Assembly: GCA_900544095.1 (NCBI GenBank)
Contig: UQTV01000001.1
Location: 620,001 to 684,000, forward strand
Length of the DNA: 64,000 bases
Direction of reading: 5' to 3'
Source of the DNA: an uncultured Collinsella sp.
GTDB taxonomy: Bacteria > Actinomycetota > Coriobacteriia > Coriobacteriales > Coriobacteriaceae
Shown: one piece after another, positions 32,784 to 40,849 of the stretch
Layout of the letters: each line of letters begins with the position of its first letter
Numbering within the stretch: position 1 is the first letter of the stretch
Translations under genes and position numbers: made by a program
The notes under the pieces: model-generated
The model's input: only the letters and a program-made list of their open reading frames with translations
What the model was told of the DNA's origin: nothing
Database searches by the model: none

Positions 32784-33254
32784 CTAGCGTGCGATCTTGG
32801 CGATGGTGTAGACGCGAGTCTTGCCGGAAGGCGTAACGACCTCGACGGAATCGCCCTCGCCGTGACCAATGATGGCGTGACCGACCGGAGACTCGTTGGA
32901 AATCTTGTGCTCGAGCGAGTTGGTCTCGGTGGTACCGACGAGCGTGACTTCCATGACCTCGCCGTTGGGATCAATCAGCGAAACGGTGGAACCGATGGAG
33001 ACGGTCAGGTCGCCCGTGGTGGCAGCAACCTGAGCGTTGGCAAGAATGGCCTGGATCTCGGCGATACGAGCAGCATTCTGGGCCTGCTTGTCCTTGGCGG
33101 CATCGTACTCGGAGTTCTCCGAAAGGTCGCCGAACGCGCGGGCTTCCTTGATGTCCTCGACGATCTCCTTGGCGTAATCGCCCTCACGCCAGGCGAGCTC
33201 CTCGACGAGCTTCTGGCGGCCCTCAGCGGTCAGTACGATCTGGCTTGCGTCCAT
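32784..33254 (-). CDS. greA: transcription elongation factor GreA
   Basis: 156 residues: an N-terminal coiled coil with the acidic tip (GDLSENSEYDAAKDKQ) that stimulates RNA polymerase transcript cleavage, and a C-terminal FKBP-like domain (SIGSTVSLIDPNGE, ESPVGHAIIGHGEGD). The ATG at 33254 after GGAG matches the family start; an ATG ten codons upstream lacks support. It is flanked by terminators, so it probably has its own promoter. Confidence 0.95.
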   Translation of the reverse strand: MDASQIVLTAEGRQKLVEELAWREGDYAKEIVEDIKEARAFGDLSENSEYDAAKDKQAQNAARIAEIQAILANAQVAATTGDLTVSIGSTVSLIDPNGEVMEVTLVGTTETNSLEHKISNESPVGHAIIGHGEGDSVEVVTPSGKTRVYTIAKIAR

Positions 33255-33296
33255 ACGGATATCTCCCCAACTCTGATCAAACAATCAACTGTCAAC

Positions 33297-33335
33297 AAAA
33301 CGAAAAAGACCGGCTAGCCTGCGGGCAAGCCGGTC
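33297..33335 (-). terminator. tatA terminator
   Basis: GACCGGCT / AGCCGGTC stem with loop TTGCCCGCAGGCT on the minus strand, followed by TTTTTCGTTTTG. It is 26 bp after the tatA stop. Confidence 0.9.
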
Positions 33336-33360
33336 AGGTGCTCACCCCAAAGGGATGGGA

Positions 33361-33636
33361 CTACTCTGCGTCCGCGTCGCTGTCCTCTGCCTGCTTCTTC
33401 TTGGCAGCAGCGAGCTTGGCCTCGAGCTCAGCGATCTCCTTGTCCTCCTCGGACTGCTCGACCACGACCTCCTCGGCCTGCTTGGTCTCGGCCTTATCGT
33501 CGCCCTCCATACCCTCACGGATATTCTTGACGGTAGAGCCGAGGGACTTGCCGAGCTTCGGCAGGTTCTTGGGCCCGAAGATAATCAGGACAACGACGAG
33601 AATAATGATGAGCTCAGGAGCCCTCAGTCCAAACAT
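33361..33636 (-). CDS. tatA: Sec-independent protein translocase subunit TatA
   Basis: 91 residues: one membrane segment at the N-terminus (ELIIILVVVLIIFGP), the FGPKNLPKLGKSLGSTVK amphipathic helix, then an acidic Lys/Glu-rich tail (QAEEVVVEQSEEDKEIAELEAKLAAAKKK). TatA oligomers form the conduit for folded, twin-arginine-bearing proteins such as the HIRAN-like protein in this window. GGAGG precedes the ATG. tatC is not in view. Confidence 0.92.
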   Translation of the reverse strand: MFGLRAPELIIILVVVLIIFGPKNLPKLGKSLGSTVKNIREGMEGDDKAETKQAEEVVVEQSEEDKEIAELEAKLAAAKKKQAEDSDADAE

Positions 33637-33709
33637 GTAGACCTCCACAATACAGCGAGACAAGCTCGAATGAGTATACCGCGGGTATCGCGGTATCACA
33701 ACACTAGCT

Positions 33710-33737
33710 AAAAAAAGGGACCGCAAGAAGCGGTCCC
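33710..33737 (-). terminator. tRNA-Pro terminator
   Basis: GGGACCGC / GCGGTCCC stem with TTCTT loop, then TTTTTTT on the minus strand. It is 12 bp after the tRNA. Confidence 0.92.
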
Positions 33738-33748
33738 TCCTCATGCTC

Positions 33749-33825
33749 TGGTCGGGTTGACTGGATTTGAACCAGCGACCCCTGCGTCCCGAACGCAGTG
33801 CTCTACCAAACTGAGCCACAACCCG
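33749..33825 (-). tRNA. tRNA-Pro (CGG anticodon)
   Basis: 77 nt: acceptor CGGGTTG/CAACCCG, anticodon loop GTTCGGGAC (CGG), T-arm GGTTCAAATCC, and encoded CCA. Confidence 0.97.
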
Positions 33826-33874
33826 TTAGCTCGACTATAGTAACAAAGATTTTCGCCGCGTGCTAGAGAAATTT

Positions 33875-34771
33875 TTATTTCTTTGAAGCGTCGATTTGAA
33901 CCGTGTTGGGAATAAGCTCAGTCGCGCAGGCCCACCAGCCATTTTGCTGGGCAGCATCGGCAAGCCTTTCGGCCGTGGCAGCGGTGTCGCAAATGGCAAA
34001 CGAGCAGGCACCCGATCCGCACACATCTACAGCAACGGTTCCGTCCTGTTTACGCAGCCAGTCGAGGACCGTTTGAATCTGCGACTCCATCTGTGCGGAA
34101 ATGACACCAAGGTTGTTATGGATGAGTGCATATGCCGTCTCGGCATCACCAGCACGCAAGGCAGAAGCTATCGCGCCGGGCTTGTCCGCAGGCACCGGGG
34201 CCTCGTCAAAACGTCGATAGGCTTCAATTGTCGAAACGCTTGCCTCGCGCGGCTTGACCAACACGACGGGCGTTGCGGGCAGCACGGGATACTCAGTTGC
34301 CAGCACGTCTCCCCCACCTACGTAGAACGAAGGGCTCGCGTGCAAAAAGAACGGGACGTCAGCACCAATGCCCCGCGCAATGTCGTCGAGCGCGGGGTCG
34401 GTGCGATCAATTCCCCAGAGCTCCGCCAAGGCGACAATGACCGCGGCCGCATCCGTCGAGGGGCCGCCCAAACCGGCGCACAATGGAATGCGCTTCTCAA
34501 TCGTCACGCAGATGTTTGCCTCGCGACCATAATGCTCGGCCATAGCAACCGCAGCCCGATACGCCGTATTCTTTTGCATGGGAAAATCTGATGCCGGAAC
34601 CGTCTGGACGGTCAGCGCCTGCGCCGGCGCGACCGTCACGGAATCGGAAAGACCGACGGCTGCCATCAGGGAATCGACCCTGTGGTAGCCGCGGTCATCG
34701 CGCTCGGTATGAACCCCCAGGTAGAGGTTGATCTTTGCCGGCGCGGAAAGGGTCAGGGACCGATCGGTCAC
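33875..34771 (-). CDS. ispE: 4-(cytidine 5'-diphospho)-2-C-methyl-D-erythritol kinase
   Basis: 298 residues of the GHMP kinase family. APAKINLYLGV is the N-terminal motif, and PLCAGLGGPSTDAAA the phosphate loop (normally GLGGGSSDAAA; here GGPST, a conservative variant). CGSGACSFAI forms the C-terminal motif. It phosphorylates CDP-ME in the MEP pathway, the step between IspD and IspF. The start is GTG at 34771, just after the veg stop, with GAGGAG upstream. Confidence 0.93.
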   Translation of the reverse strand: MTDRSLTLSAPAKINLYLGVHTERDDRGYHRVDSLMAAVGLSDSVTVAPAQALTVQTVPASDFPMQKNTAYRAAVAMAEHYGREANICVTIEKRIPLCAGLGGPSTDAAAVIVALAELWGIDRTDPALDDIARGIGADVPFFLHASPSFYVGGGDVLATEYPVLPATPVVLVKPREASVSTIEAYRRFDEAPVPADKPGAIASALRAGDAETAYALIHNNLGVISAQMESQIQTVLDWLRKQDGTVAVDVCGSGACSFAICDTAATAERLADAAQQNGWWACATELIPNTVQIDASKK

Positions 34772-34773
34772 CG

Positions 34774-35070
34774 CTAGTGCTCCTCGAGCTGATTGCCGAG
34801 CGGGGTAAAGATATGCTCGCCGCTCTCGGGGTCGAACAGCTCGACCTGACCGGTGAGGACATCGATATACTGGTAGGACTGACGCGACTTGCGGCCGCGA
34901 CGCTCGTCAACCTCGACGATAAAGACGGCGGGGTGGACGCTCTTGATGGTGCCCATGCGCTCGACGACGCGGGTGCGGCCCATGTTGGCCTTCACCTTGA
35001 CGCGATCGCCCACCATATCGGTCAGCTTCTCGTGGATGTCGTCGACGTGATTGACTTCCATCTCTTCCAT
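34774..35070 (-). CDS. veg: Veg family protein
   Basis: 98 residues matching Veg (DUF1021): LTDMVGDRVKVKANMGRTRVVERMG in two lines of the conserved core, then VFIVEVD and SYQYIDVLTGQVEL. The protein stimulates biofilm formation in Bacillus and lies beside ispE there as well, as here. The ATG at 35070 was chosen with AGG at about 9 bases; an in-frame codon further up is possible. Confidence 0.85.
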   Translation of the reverse strand: MEEMEVNHVDDIHEKLTDMVGDRVKVKANMGRTRVVERMGTIKSVHPAVFIVEVDERRGRKSRQSYQYIDVLTGQVELFDPESGEHIFTPLGNQLEEH

Positions 35071-35200
35071 GAACAGGGCCTCCAGAAGGTGCAATTCAAA
35101 AAGGGGATAATACCCCTAAGATAGACAAAACTCTAATACTATAGCACCCTGCTGCCGCCATACGCAAGTAGCTAAATAAGCCCCGTCCCAAATTGACTGC

Positions 35201-35647
35201 TTACAGGTTGTCCGTATCGAGAACGATGGTAAACGGGCCGTCGTTGACGAGGCTGACCTTCATGTCGGCGCCGAAGATGCCGTGCGCCACATGCTCGACG
35301 TCCTCGCGCACCAGCGTCAGGAAGTACTCATAGAGCTCGTTGGCCACATCGGGGGCGCCGGCATCCGTAAAGGACGGACGGCGACCATGACGGCAATCGG
35401 CAAACAGCGTGAACTGCGACACCACGAGCACCTCACCGTCGACATCGGCAAGCGCCAGATTCGTCTTGCCGTTCTCGTCCTCGTTAATGCGCAAGCCCCG
35501 GAGCTTGCCCCACAGCTTATCGGCCTCGGCGCGCGTATCGCCATGGCCCACGCCCAGCAGTACCAGGTAACCGCGGCCAATCTTTCCCACGCACTCGCCG
35601 TCGACCGTCACACCGGCATTGAGCACGCGCTGCACCACCGCACGCAC
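35201..35647 (-). CDS. dtd: D-aminoacyl-tRNA deacylase
   Basis: 148 residues. The active-site elements are GYLVLLGVGHGDT, SQFTLFADCRHGRRPSF (conserved SQFTL) and NDGPFTIVLDT, the cross-subunit Gly-cis-Pro loop region. It removes D-amino acids (and Gly) from tRNA. The GTG at 35647 lies 3 bases after the rdgB stop with GGAGT upstream, so it is coupled with rdgB. Confidence 0.95.
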   Translation of the reverse strand: MRAVVQRVLNAGVTVDGECVGKIGRGYLVLLGVGHGDTRAEADKLWGKLRGLRINEDENGKTNLALADVDGEVLVVSQFTLFADCRHGRRPSFTDAGAPDVANELYEYFLTLVREDVEHVAHGIFGADMKVSLVNDGPFTIVLDTDNL

Positions 35648-35650
35648 GGC

Positions 35651-36292
35651 CTACTCCTCGCCCGTCAGCTTGGAAGACAAGTGCTCGAGCGCATGGAAGC
35701 GATGACTAATGGCGTTCTTCTCGTCCGCCGTAAGCTCGGCCATAGTCTTGCCCGGCGTGTCGACCGGCAGGAACAGCGGGTCGTAGCCAAAGCCGTGATC
35801 GCCGCGGCCCTCGTGTGCGATAACGCCCTCGCAGGCGCCCTCACCATAGGTGACCAAACCGTCCGTGTCGATAAGCGCAACGACGCTCATAAAGCGCGCA
35901 GTGCGGTCCTCGTCGGCCACACCTTCCAGGTTAACGAGCAGCTTAGCATTGTTGGCGGCATCGTCGCCGTGAACGCCCGCGTAGCGCGCGCTATACACAC
36001 CGGGCTCACCGTCCAGCGCGTCAACGACCAGGCCCGAATCGTCGGCAATGGCCATGAGCCCCGTCTCTTCGACGGCAGCCTGCGCCTTGATGATGGCGTT
36101 CTCCAAAAACGTCGTGCCGTTTTCCTCGGGGTCCTCAAAATCGCCCAGCTGACCGAGCGCCACAAAGCGTACCTCGGGCATGACCTTGCCCAAAATGGCC
36201 TCAATCTCGGTGAGCTTATGGGCGTTGCCGGTTGCCACGACGATGGTCGCCGCCGGGTCGAGGGTGTCGATATCAATCTTCTCAAGTGCCAT
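35651..36292 (-). CDS. rdgB: XTP/dITP diphosphatase (RdgB/HAM1)
   Basis: 213 residues. VVATGNAHKLTEIEAIL (substrate loop), IADDSGLVVDALDGEPGVYSARYAG (metal and substrate site), GFGYDPLF and SHRFHAL are all family signatures. It removes non-canonical purine nucleotides from the pool. GGAGG precedes the ATG. It is followed closely by dtd, and rph lies upstream, a frequent rph-rdgB order. Confidence 0.95.
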   Translation of the reverse strand: MALEKIDIDTLDPAATIVVATGNAHKLTEIEAILGKVMPEVRFVALGQLGDFEDPEENGTTFLENAIIKAQAAVEETGLMAIADDSGLVVDALDGEPGVYSARYAGVHGDDAANNAKLLVNLEGVADEDRTARFMSVVALIDTDGLVTYGEGACEGVIAHEGRGDHGFGYDPLFLPVDTPGKTMAELTADEKNAISHRFHALEHLSSKLTGEE

Positions 36293-36388
36293 AGCTGGCC
36301 TCCTTGTCTCTATAGCAATGCCGTGTTGAGGACGACGAGGACCTCGGCCTCTCTCCCCCTCTCAATCAACGGCAGTCTTATACTTCGA

Positions 36389-36441
36389 CGTTTTCCCAGA
36401 TAAAACCTACCAAAATAAACCTGTCCCTTTTTGGCAGGTTA
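36389..36441 (-). repeat. AACCTGCCAAAA hairpin repeat supplying the rph stop and terminator
   Basis: Arms AACCTACCAAAA (36404-36415) and TTTTGGCAGGTT (36429-36440) enclose ATAAACCTGTCCC. On the minus strand the element begins with the TAA stop of rph, folds around an AGGGACAGG loop, and is followed by TTTTATC. A near-identical copy ends asp23 at 62115-62168. Confidence 0.85.
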
Positions 36442-37164
36442 GACGATGGCTTGGCGCTGAAGCTCGATGAGCTCGGCAATACCCTTGTCGCCCAGGTCGA
36501 GCAGGGCGTTGAGGCGTTTGCGGTCGAAGGGCGCCTGCTCGCCGGTGCCCTGGAGCTCAATCATCTCACCGGTGTCGGTGGCGACGAGGTTCATGTCGAC
36601 CTCGGCATGGCTGTCCTCGGAATAATCGAGGTCAAGCAGCGTATTGCCGTCGACAACGCCCATGGAGATGGCAGCCACCTGGCCGATAAGCGGGATGCGC
36701 CCGATCTTGCCCGCCTCGACCCACATGGCGAGGGCGTCGTGCAGTGCCACCCAGGCGCCGGTGATGCTCGCTGTACGCGTGCCGCCATCGGCCTGAATCA
36801 CATCGCAGTCGACGGTGACGGTGTACTCGCCGAGCGCCTTCATGTTGACGACGGTGCGCAGGCTGCGGCCAATGAGGCGCTCGATCTCCATGGAGCGACC
36901 CTTGCGGTTGGCGTGCTCGCGCTTGCAGCGCTTGCCGGTCGACGCCGGCAGCATGGCGTATTCCGCGGTCACCCAGCCGGCCTTAGCTCCCTTTCGCCAG
37001 CCCGGCACGCCCTCCTCGATAGTGGCGGCGCACAGCACGCGCGTGTCGCCGAACTCGGCCAAACACGAGCCGTGGGCGTGCTTCATGACGCCACGGGTGA
37101 GCTTAACGGGGCGCAACTCGTTGGCGGCGCGGCCGTTGGCGCGGTTGACCTGCATGTACTCCAT
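36439..37164 (-). CDS. rph: ribonuclease PH
   Basis: 241 residues. LTRGVMKHAHGSCLAEFGDTRVLCAATIEE begins the core (read in two parts), RGRSMEIERLIGRSLR follows, and VDCDVIQADGGTRTASITGA is the conserved phosphorolytic site. It trims tRNA 3' ends with phosphate. The stop codon lies inside a hairpin repeat. AGGA precedes the ATG. murI lies 55 bp upstream. Confidence 0.96.
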   Translation of the reverse strand: MEYMQVNRANGRAANELRPVKLTRGVMKHAHGSCLAEFGDTRVLCAATIEEGVPGWRKGAKAGWVTAEYAMLPASTGKRCKREHANRKGRSMEIERLIGRSLRTVVNMKALGEYTVTVDCDVIQADGGTRTASITGAWVALHDALAMWVEAGKIGRIPLIGQVAAISMGVVDGNTLLDLDYSEDSHAEVDMNLVATDTGEMIELQGTGEQAPFDRKRLNALLDLGDKGIAELIELQRQAIV

Positions 37165-37219
37165 AGAAATATCCTTTCGGCAAAAGAAGGGGGCAAGTCT
37201 TTGGACGGTAACCCTACAT

Positions 37220-38104
37220 CTATTTCAGTTCATCGATATCAATATGTTCGATGCTCTTGAGCGGCTGACCAAAGATAAAGCTGCCCGCCACCGCAAACTC
37301 GGCAATGTTATCGGCCGTCGTGGCAAAACGATGCTGCGGCTCGGCGGCGTCGCCCGCCAGCTGCTCGCGGCGCGTGAGGATATCGGTCAACTCGCGTGTG
37401 GTCTCCTCGGCGGAACTCACGACGCGCACCCCAGGCCCCAGCGCATGCCGGATAGGTCCCACCAACAGCGGAAAATGCGTACAGCCGAGCACCACGGTAT
37501 CGATACCGTGGTCGCGCAGCGGCTCAACCGTGGCACCCACCAGCGCACGCACGGCAGGCGTATCGAAGATGTCCTCGTTCTCAAGCCACTGTTCCTGCAG
37601 ATGTGCACCCGAGGCGAGCTCGTGTTCGACAACCTCGACAAAGCTCGAGGCAGGACAGCCGTATACATCGACGCCGGCATCTAGATCCTGAATGGCGCGC
37701 GTGTAGGCGCCCGAGCGAATGGTGAGGTTGGTGGCGAGCACGCCCACGCGACGCGTACGCGTGCTGTTGATTGCCGCACGGGCACCCGGCGCGATCACAC
37801 CGATCACGGGAACGTCGAGCACCTGCTGGGCCAGACGCAAGGCCGCAGCGGTCGCCGTGTTGCAGGCGATGACCATAATCTTGACGTCGTGCTTCGAAAG
37901 CCAACGACCCGCCTGCAACGCAAACGAGCGCACTTCATCCTCGGTGCGGGTGCCGTAGGGGCAGCGCTTGGTGTCGCCAAAGTAGTAGACGGACTCGTGC
38001 GGCAGCGCCGTCGCAATCGCGCGCGCAACCGTCAGACCGCCCAAACCAGAATCGAACACGCCAATCGGGCGCGTGTCGCCTGCCGGATTCTCGATATCGG
38101 ACAT
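37220..38104 (-). CDS. murI: glutamate racemase
   Basis: 294 residues. Catalytic motifs are GVFDSGLGGLTV at the N-terminus, VIACNTATAAAL (first Cys) and VLGCTHFPLL (second Cys) with the expected spacing. It makes D-glutamate for peptidoglycan. GAGG is close to the ATG. It lies with rph, rdgB and dtd in one direction, a housekeeping run. Confidence 0.95.
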   Translation of the reverse strand: MSDIENPAGDTRPIGVFDSGLGGLTVARAIATALPHESVYYFGDTKRCPYGTRTEDEVRSFALQAGRWLSKHDVKIMVIACNTATAAALRLAQQVLDVPVIGVIAPGARAAINSTRTRRVGVLATNLTIRSGAYTRAIQDLDAGVDVYGCPASSFVEVVEHELASGAHLQEQWLENEDIFDTPAVRALVGATVEPLRDHGIDTVVLGCTHFPLLVGPIRHALGPGVRVVSSAEETTRELTDILTRREQLAGDAAEPQHRFATTADNIAEFAVAGSFIFGQPLKSIEHIDIDELK

Positions 38105-38155
38105 TACCTCACCAGTCTCTCTCGAAAAGACATGTCCAAGTGCAGCGACGCCGCG

Positions 38156-39067
38156 CTACGAACGCGCCGCGACCAGCAGCTCTGCCGTCGCCGCCCAACC
38201 GTCGACAATTTTGCCACGCGTAACGAAAGCGTTCTCGCAAGCAGCCAAGAACTCGGGCGCGCCGGCGCTCGTCAGGCCATTCTCGACCAAGCAGAACGTG
38301 CCCACGTGATCGGCCATGTAGAAATCGGACTCGGAATCGCCGAGCGCGAGCGTCTCCTCGCGCTCGATCCCCAGGTGCTCGCAGAAGCGCGCAATGGCGA
38401 CGCCTTTGTTGAGGCCCGCGGGGTTGATGTTGAATGCGCGACCGTCCTCGACGCGATCGAGCTCGAGAGTCGTCGGCTTGGACAGGTGAGTCAGATGGCC
38501 GTTGCAAGCCCAGATCAGACCGCAGCCGGCCTCGTCCAGGATGGCCTGGACCTCATCGTCGGGCACATCGCCGCGCATGCCGACGGTGACCTCGCGGTAC
38601 TTGTAGCCAGTCGACATGTCGTTGTGGTACTCGATCTTATGCGGCCAGCGGGCGAGAATCTTCTCGCACACGCCGGTCTGCTCGATCACCTGGTGCGGAG
38701 TAAGGCCGCAGACGGGGTCGTAAGGCATGTCGCCAGTCAGATACTCCCAATCGTTGGCTTTGAGGTCGTACATGACCAGGCCGCCCATCTCACCAATGTA
38801 AGAGTTGAGGCCGAGCACGCGGGCGTCCTCGTGGATCATGGTGCGGTTGCGACCCGAGGTGGGAACCACCTGGATGCCGGCACGGGCGAGTGCGACAACC
38901 GCCTCGACGAGCTTGGTCGAGGGATTGCCGTCGTTATCGCGCAGCACGCACGAGCCGGGGGCGAGCATCGTGGCGTCCAGATCGGTAAAGACATACTTGA
39001 CCTTGGCAAGACGCTCGCGCATCTCGCCCGAAAGCTCGGCAACGGTCGGCAGGGTGTTGTGGGACAT
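38156..39067 (-). CDS. HAD-superfamily phosphatase (Cof-like)
   Basis: 303 residues. Motif I is VFTDLDATML (DxDxT, nucleophile and general acid), motif II PTSGRN, and motif III/IV IAR-ALGDSESDFYMADHVG. A large C2-type cap lies between (about 95-215). Such enzymes dephosphorylate sugar phosphates or nucleotides. The ATG at 39067 follows GGAGT. The substrate is not evident. Confidence 0.8.
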   Translation of the reverse strand: MSHNTLPTVAELSGEMRERLAKVKYVFTDLDATMLAPGSCVLRDNDGNPSTKLVEAVVALARAGIQVVPTSGRNRTMIHEDARVLGLNSYIGEMGGLVMYDLKANDWEYLTGDMPYDPVCGLTPHQVIEQTGVCEKILARWPHKIEYHNDMSTGYKYREVTVGMRGDVPDDEVQAILDEAGCGLIWACNGHLTHLSKPTTLELDRVEDGRAFNINPAGLNKGVAIARFCEHLGIEREETLALGDSESDFYMADHVGTFCLVENGLTSAGAPEFLAACENAFVTRGKIVDGWAATAELLVAARS

Positions 39068-39174
39068 GGTTACTCCGTTTACGTAGAAGGGTTTGGACTT
39101 GGACGGCATGTTTTGATTGAGGGAACACGCTTATGGCGACAGCGCACTCAGGGCGCCGCCGCCATCATGGTTCA

Positions 39175-40737
39175 TTAGTCAAACTGGGTAACATCGATTA
39201 GGCGATTGGCCAGCGAAAGGTCGCTCTCGATGGGCACGAACTCGTCGCCCACGTGCATGAGTTCCTCGTCACCCTTTGCCAGCAGCAAGACAATGGTGGG
39301 AGCATCGGGGTTGACGTACTCCTCGCGCGCCGCCTTGAACGCCGCATGCACAGCGGCTTCGCGGTCGAGGATGATCTTGTTCGGCGTATCGTCGGGAACA
39401 TGCTCGGCAAGCTCGCGACAGACCTTCATCGGGTCCTCGTGAGCCGGGTCCTCGTTGGCAAAGATCATCAGGTCGGAATATGGTGCGGCCTCGCGCGGAA
39501 GCTGCTCGCGGCGCTCCTGCGCCTTGCCGCCGGCAGCGCCAAATACTGCGATGACCGGGCTGGCGGGAAACGTGCGCTTGACCGACGAGAAAAGCGAGCG
39601 GAACGAAAGCTGGTTGTGCGCGTAGTCGACAACGCAAATCACGCGGCCGTCCTTCGACTCCACGACCTCCATGCGGCCCGGCACACGCAGTTTGGAGAGG
39701 CCCTTCTTGATAGCCTCGATACCGATGCCGATCTCGCGCGCGGCGGCGATAGCGACCAGCGCGTTCTCCACGTTAAAGTCTCCCGCGATACCCAGCAGGA
39801 TCTTCTCCCCCGCCTCGGACTCGTCGGCACACAGGCCATGCAAGTTGAACTCGATGCTAAAGCCGACCATGCGTACGTCGCTCGCCCACAGGCTTGCCTC
39901 GGGATGCTCGACGCCAACGGTCACCAAGCGCTCGGCCGTCGACGCTGCCTCCAGCACACGGTCGACCTCTTCGGTGCCCAGATTCACCACGGCGGTCTTT
40001 GCCTGGTCAAAGATCCTGAGTTTGCTCTCAAAATAATCCTCAAACGTAGGGTGTTCGATCGGCGAGATATGGTCGCGGCCGATGTTGAGGAAGCACGCCA
40101 CGTCAAACGGCAGATTCTCGACGCGCTGGTACTTGAGCGCCTGGCTCGAGACCTCCATGACCATGGACTGGCGACCGGAAGTGCGGCAGTTGGCGATATG
40201 GCGCCAGACCTCGGGGGCCTCGGGCGTGGTGTTGGTGCTCTCATAGCACTCGATGCCATCGTCGGTACTCACCGAGCCGATCATGCCGCAGGACTCGCCC
40301 GCCGCTTTGATGATGGACTGGAGCATAAAAGCGGCCGTGGTCTTTCCCTTGGTACCGGTGATACCCACGATCTTGACGTCGTGGTCGGGACGGTCGTAGA
40401 CCTCCGGCGGCAACAGGGCCATGGCCGTGCGAACGCTATCAACAACCAGCATCGCAGCACCGCTCTCCTGCGCCAGCGGCTCCAGAGACTCGACCAGCGA
40501 CTCCTCGCACACAAATGCGACAGCGCCCGCATCGAGCGCCATGCTCAAAAACGCGGGCTTAAAGGCAGCGCCTTTGCAAAAGAACACGTCACCTGCCGAG
40601 ACCGCGCGCGAATCAAACGAGCAGCCGGTCACCGCGCGCTCGTCAACCTGCTCCGATGCGCGCAGCTCGCCGCACGCATCGAGTAGCTTGGCGAGCGTAT
40701 CGACCGTGGTCACGGTTGCGGAATCCGAATGGTGCAT
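39175..40737 (-). CDS. murE: UDP-N-acetylmuramoyl-tripeptide synthetase MurE
   Basis: 520 residues. The ATP loop reads GITGTKGKTTAAFML; STNTTPEAPEVW binds UDP-MurNAc, and VVDYAHNQLSFR and FGAAGGKAQERRE belong to the C-terminal Mur ligase domains. MurE adds the third stem-peptide residue. The motif that selects meso-diaminopimelate (DNPR) is absent; the aligned place reads NEDPAHEDP, closer to Lys- or other-residue-adding enzymes. GAAAGG lies before the ATG. Confidence 0.88.
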   Translation of the reverse strand: MHHSDSATVTTVDTLAKLLDACGELRASEQVDERAVTGCSFDSRAVSAGDVFFCKGAAFKPAFLSMALDAGAVAFVCEESLVESLEPLAQESGAAMLVVDSVRTAMALLPPEVYDRPDHDVKIVGITGTKGKTTAAFMLQSIIKAAGESCGMIGSVSTDDGIECYESTNTTPEAPEVWRHIANCRTSGRQSMVMEVSSQALKYQRVENLPFDVACFLNIGRDHISPIEHPTFEDYFESKLRIFDQAKTAVVNLGTEEVDRVLEAASTAERLVTVGVEHPEASLWASDVRMVGFSIEFNLHGLCADESEAGEKILLGIAGDFNVENALVAIAAAREIGIGIEAIKKGLSKLRVPGRMEVVESKDGRVICVVDYAHNQLSFRSLFSSVKRTFPASPVIAVFGAAGGKAQERREQLPREAAPYSDLMIFANEDPAHEDPMKVCRELAEHVPDDTPNKIILDREAAVHAAFKAAREEYVNPDAPTIVLLLAKGDEELMHVGDEFVPIESDLSLANRLIDVTQFD

Positions 40738-40798
40738 CTTTCACCTTTCTCAGCCATTTGGCAGGGACGGTTTTCATAGTAACTGAAACGTGCTCGCG

Positions 40799-40823
40799 CA
40801 AAAACGGCTCCCGGAGGAGCCGT
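40799..40823 (-). terminator. asnB terminator
   Basis: ACGGCTCC / GGAGCCGT with TCCG loop, then TTTTTGCG on the minus strand; 27 bp after the asnB stop. Confidence 0.9.
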
Positions 40824-40849
40824 TACGCGCAGGCGTTCGTAAGCCGAGG

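Noticed and set aside
30815..32836. 673-codon plus-strand frame opposite lysS
   Set aside because: Same cause; it is fully antisense to lysS and has a biased composition without domains.
33637..33819. upstream extension of tatA
   Set aside because: It would translate through the tRNA-Pro gene and its terminator; the ATG at 33636 has GGAGG and matches TatA.
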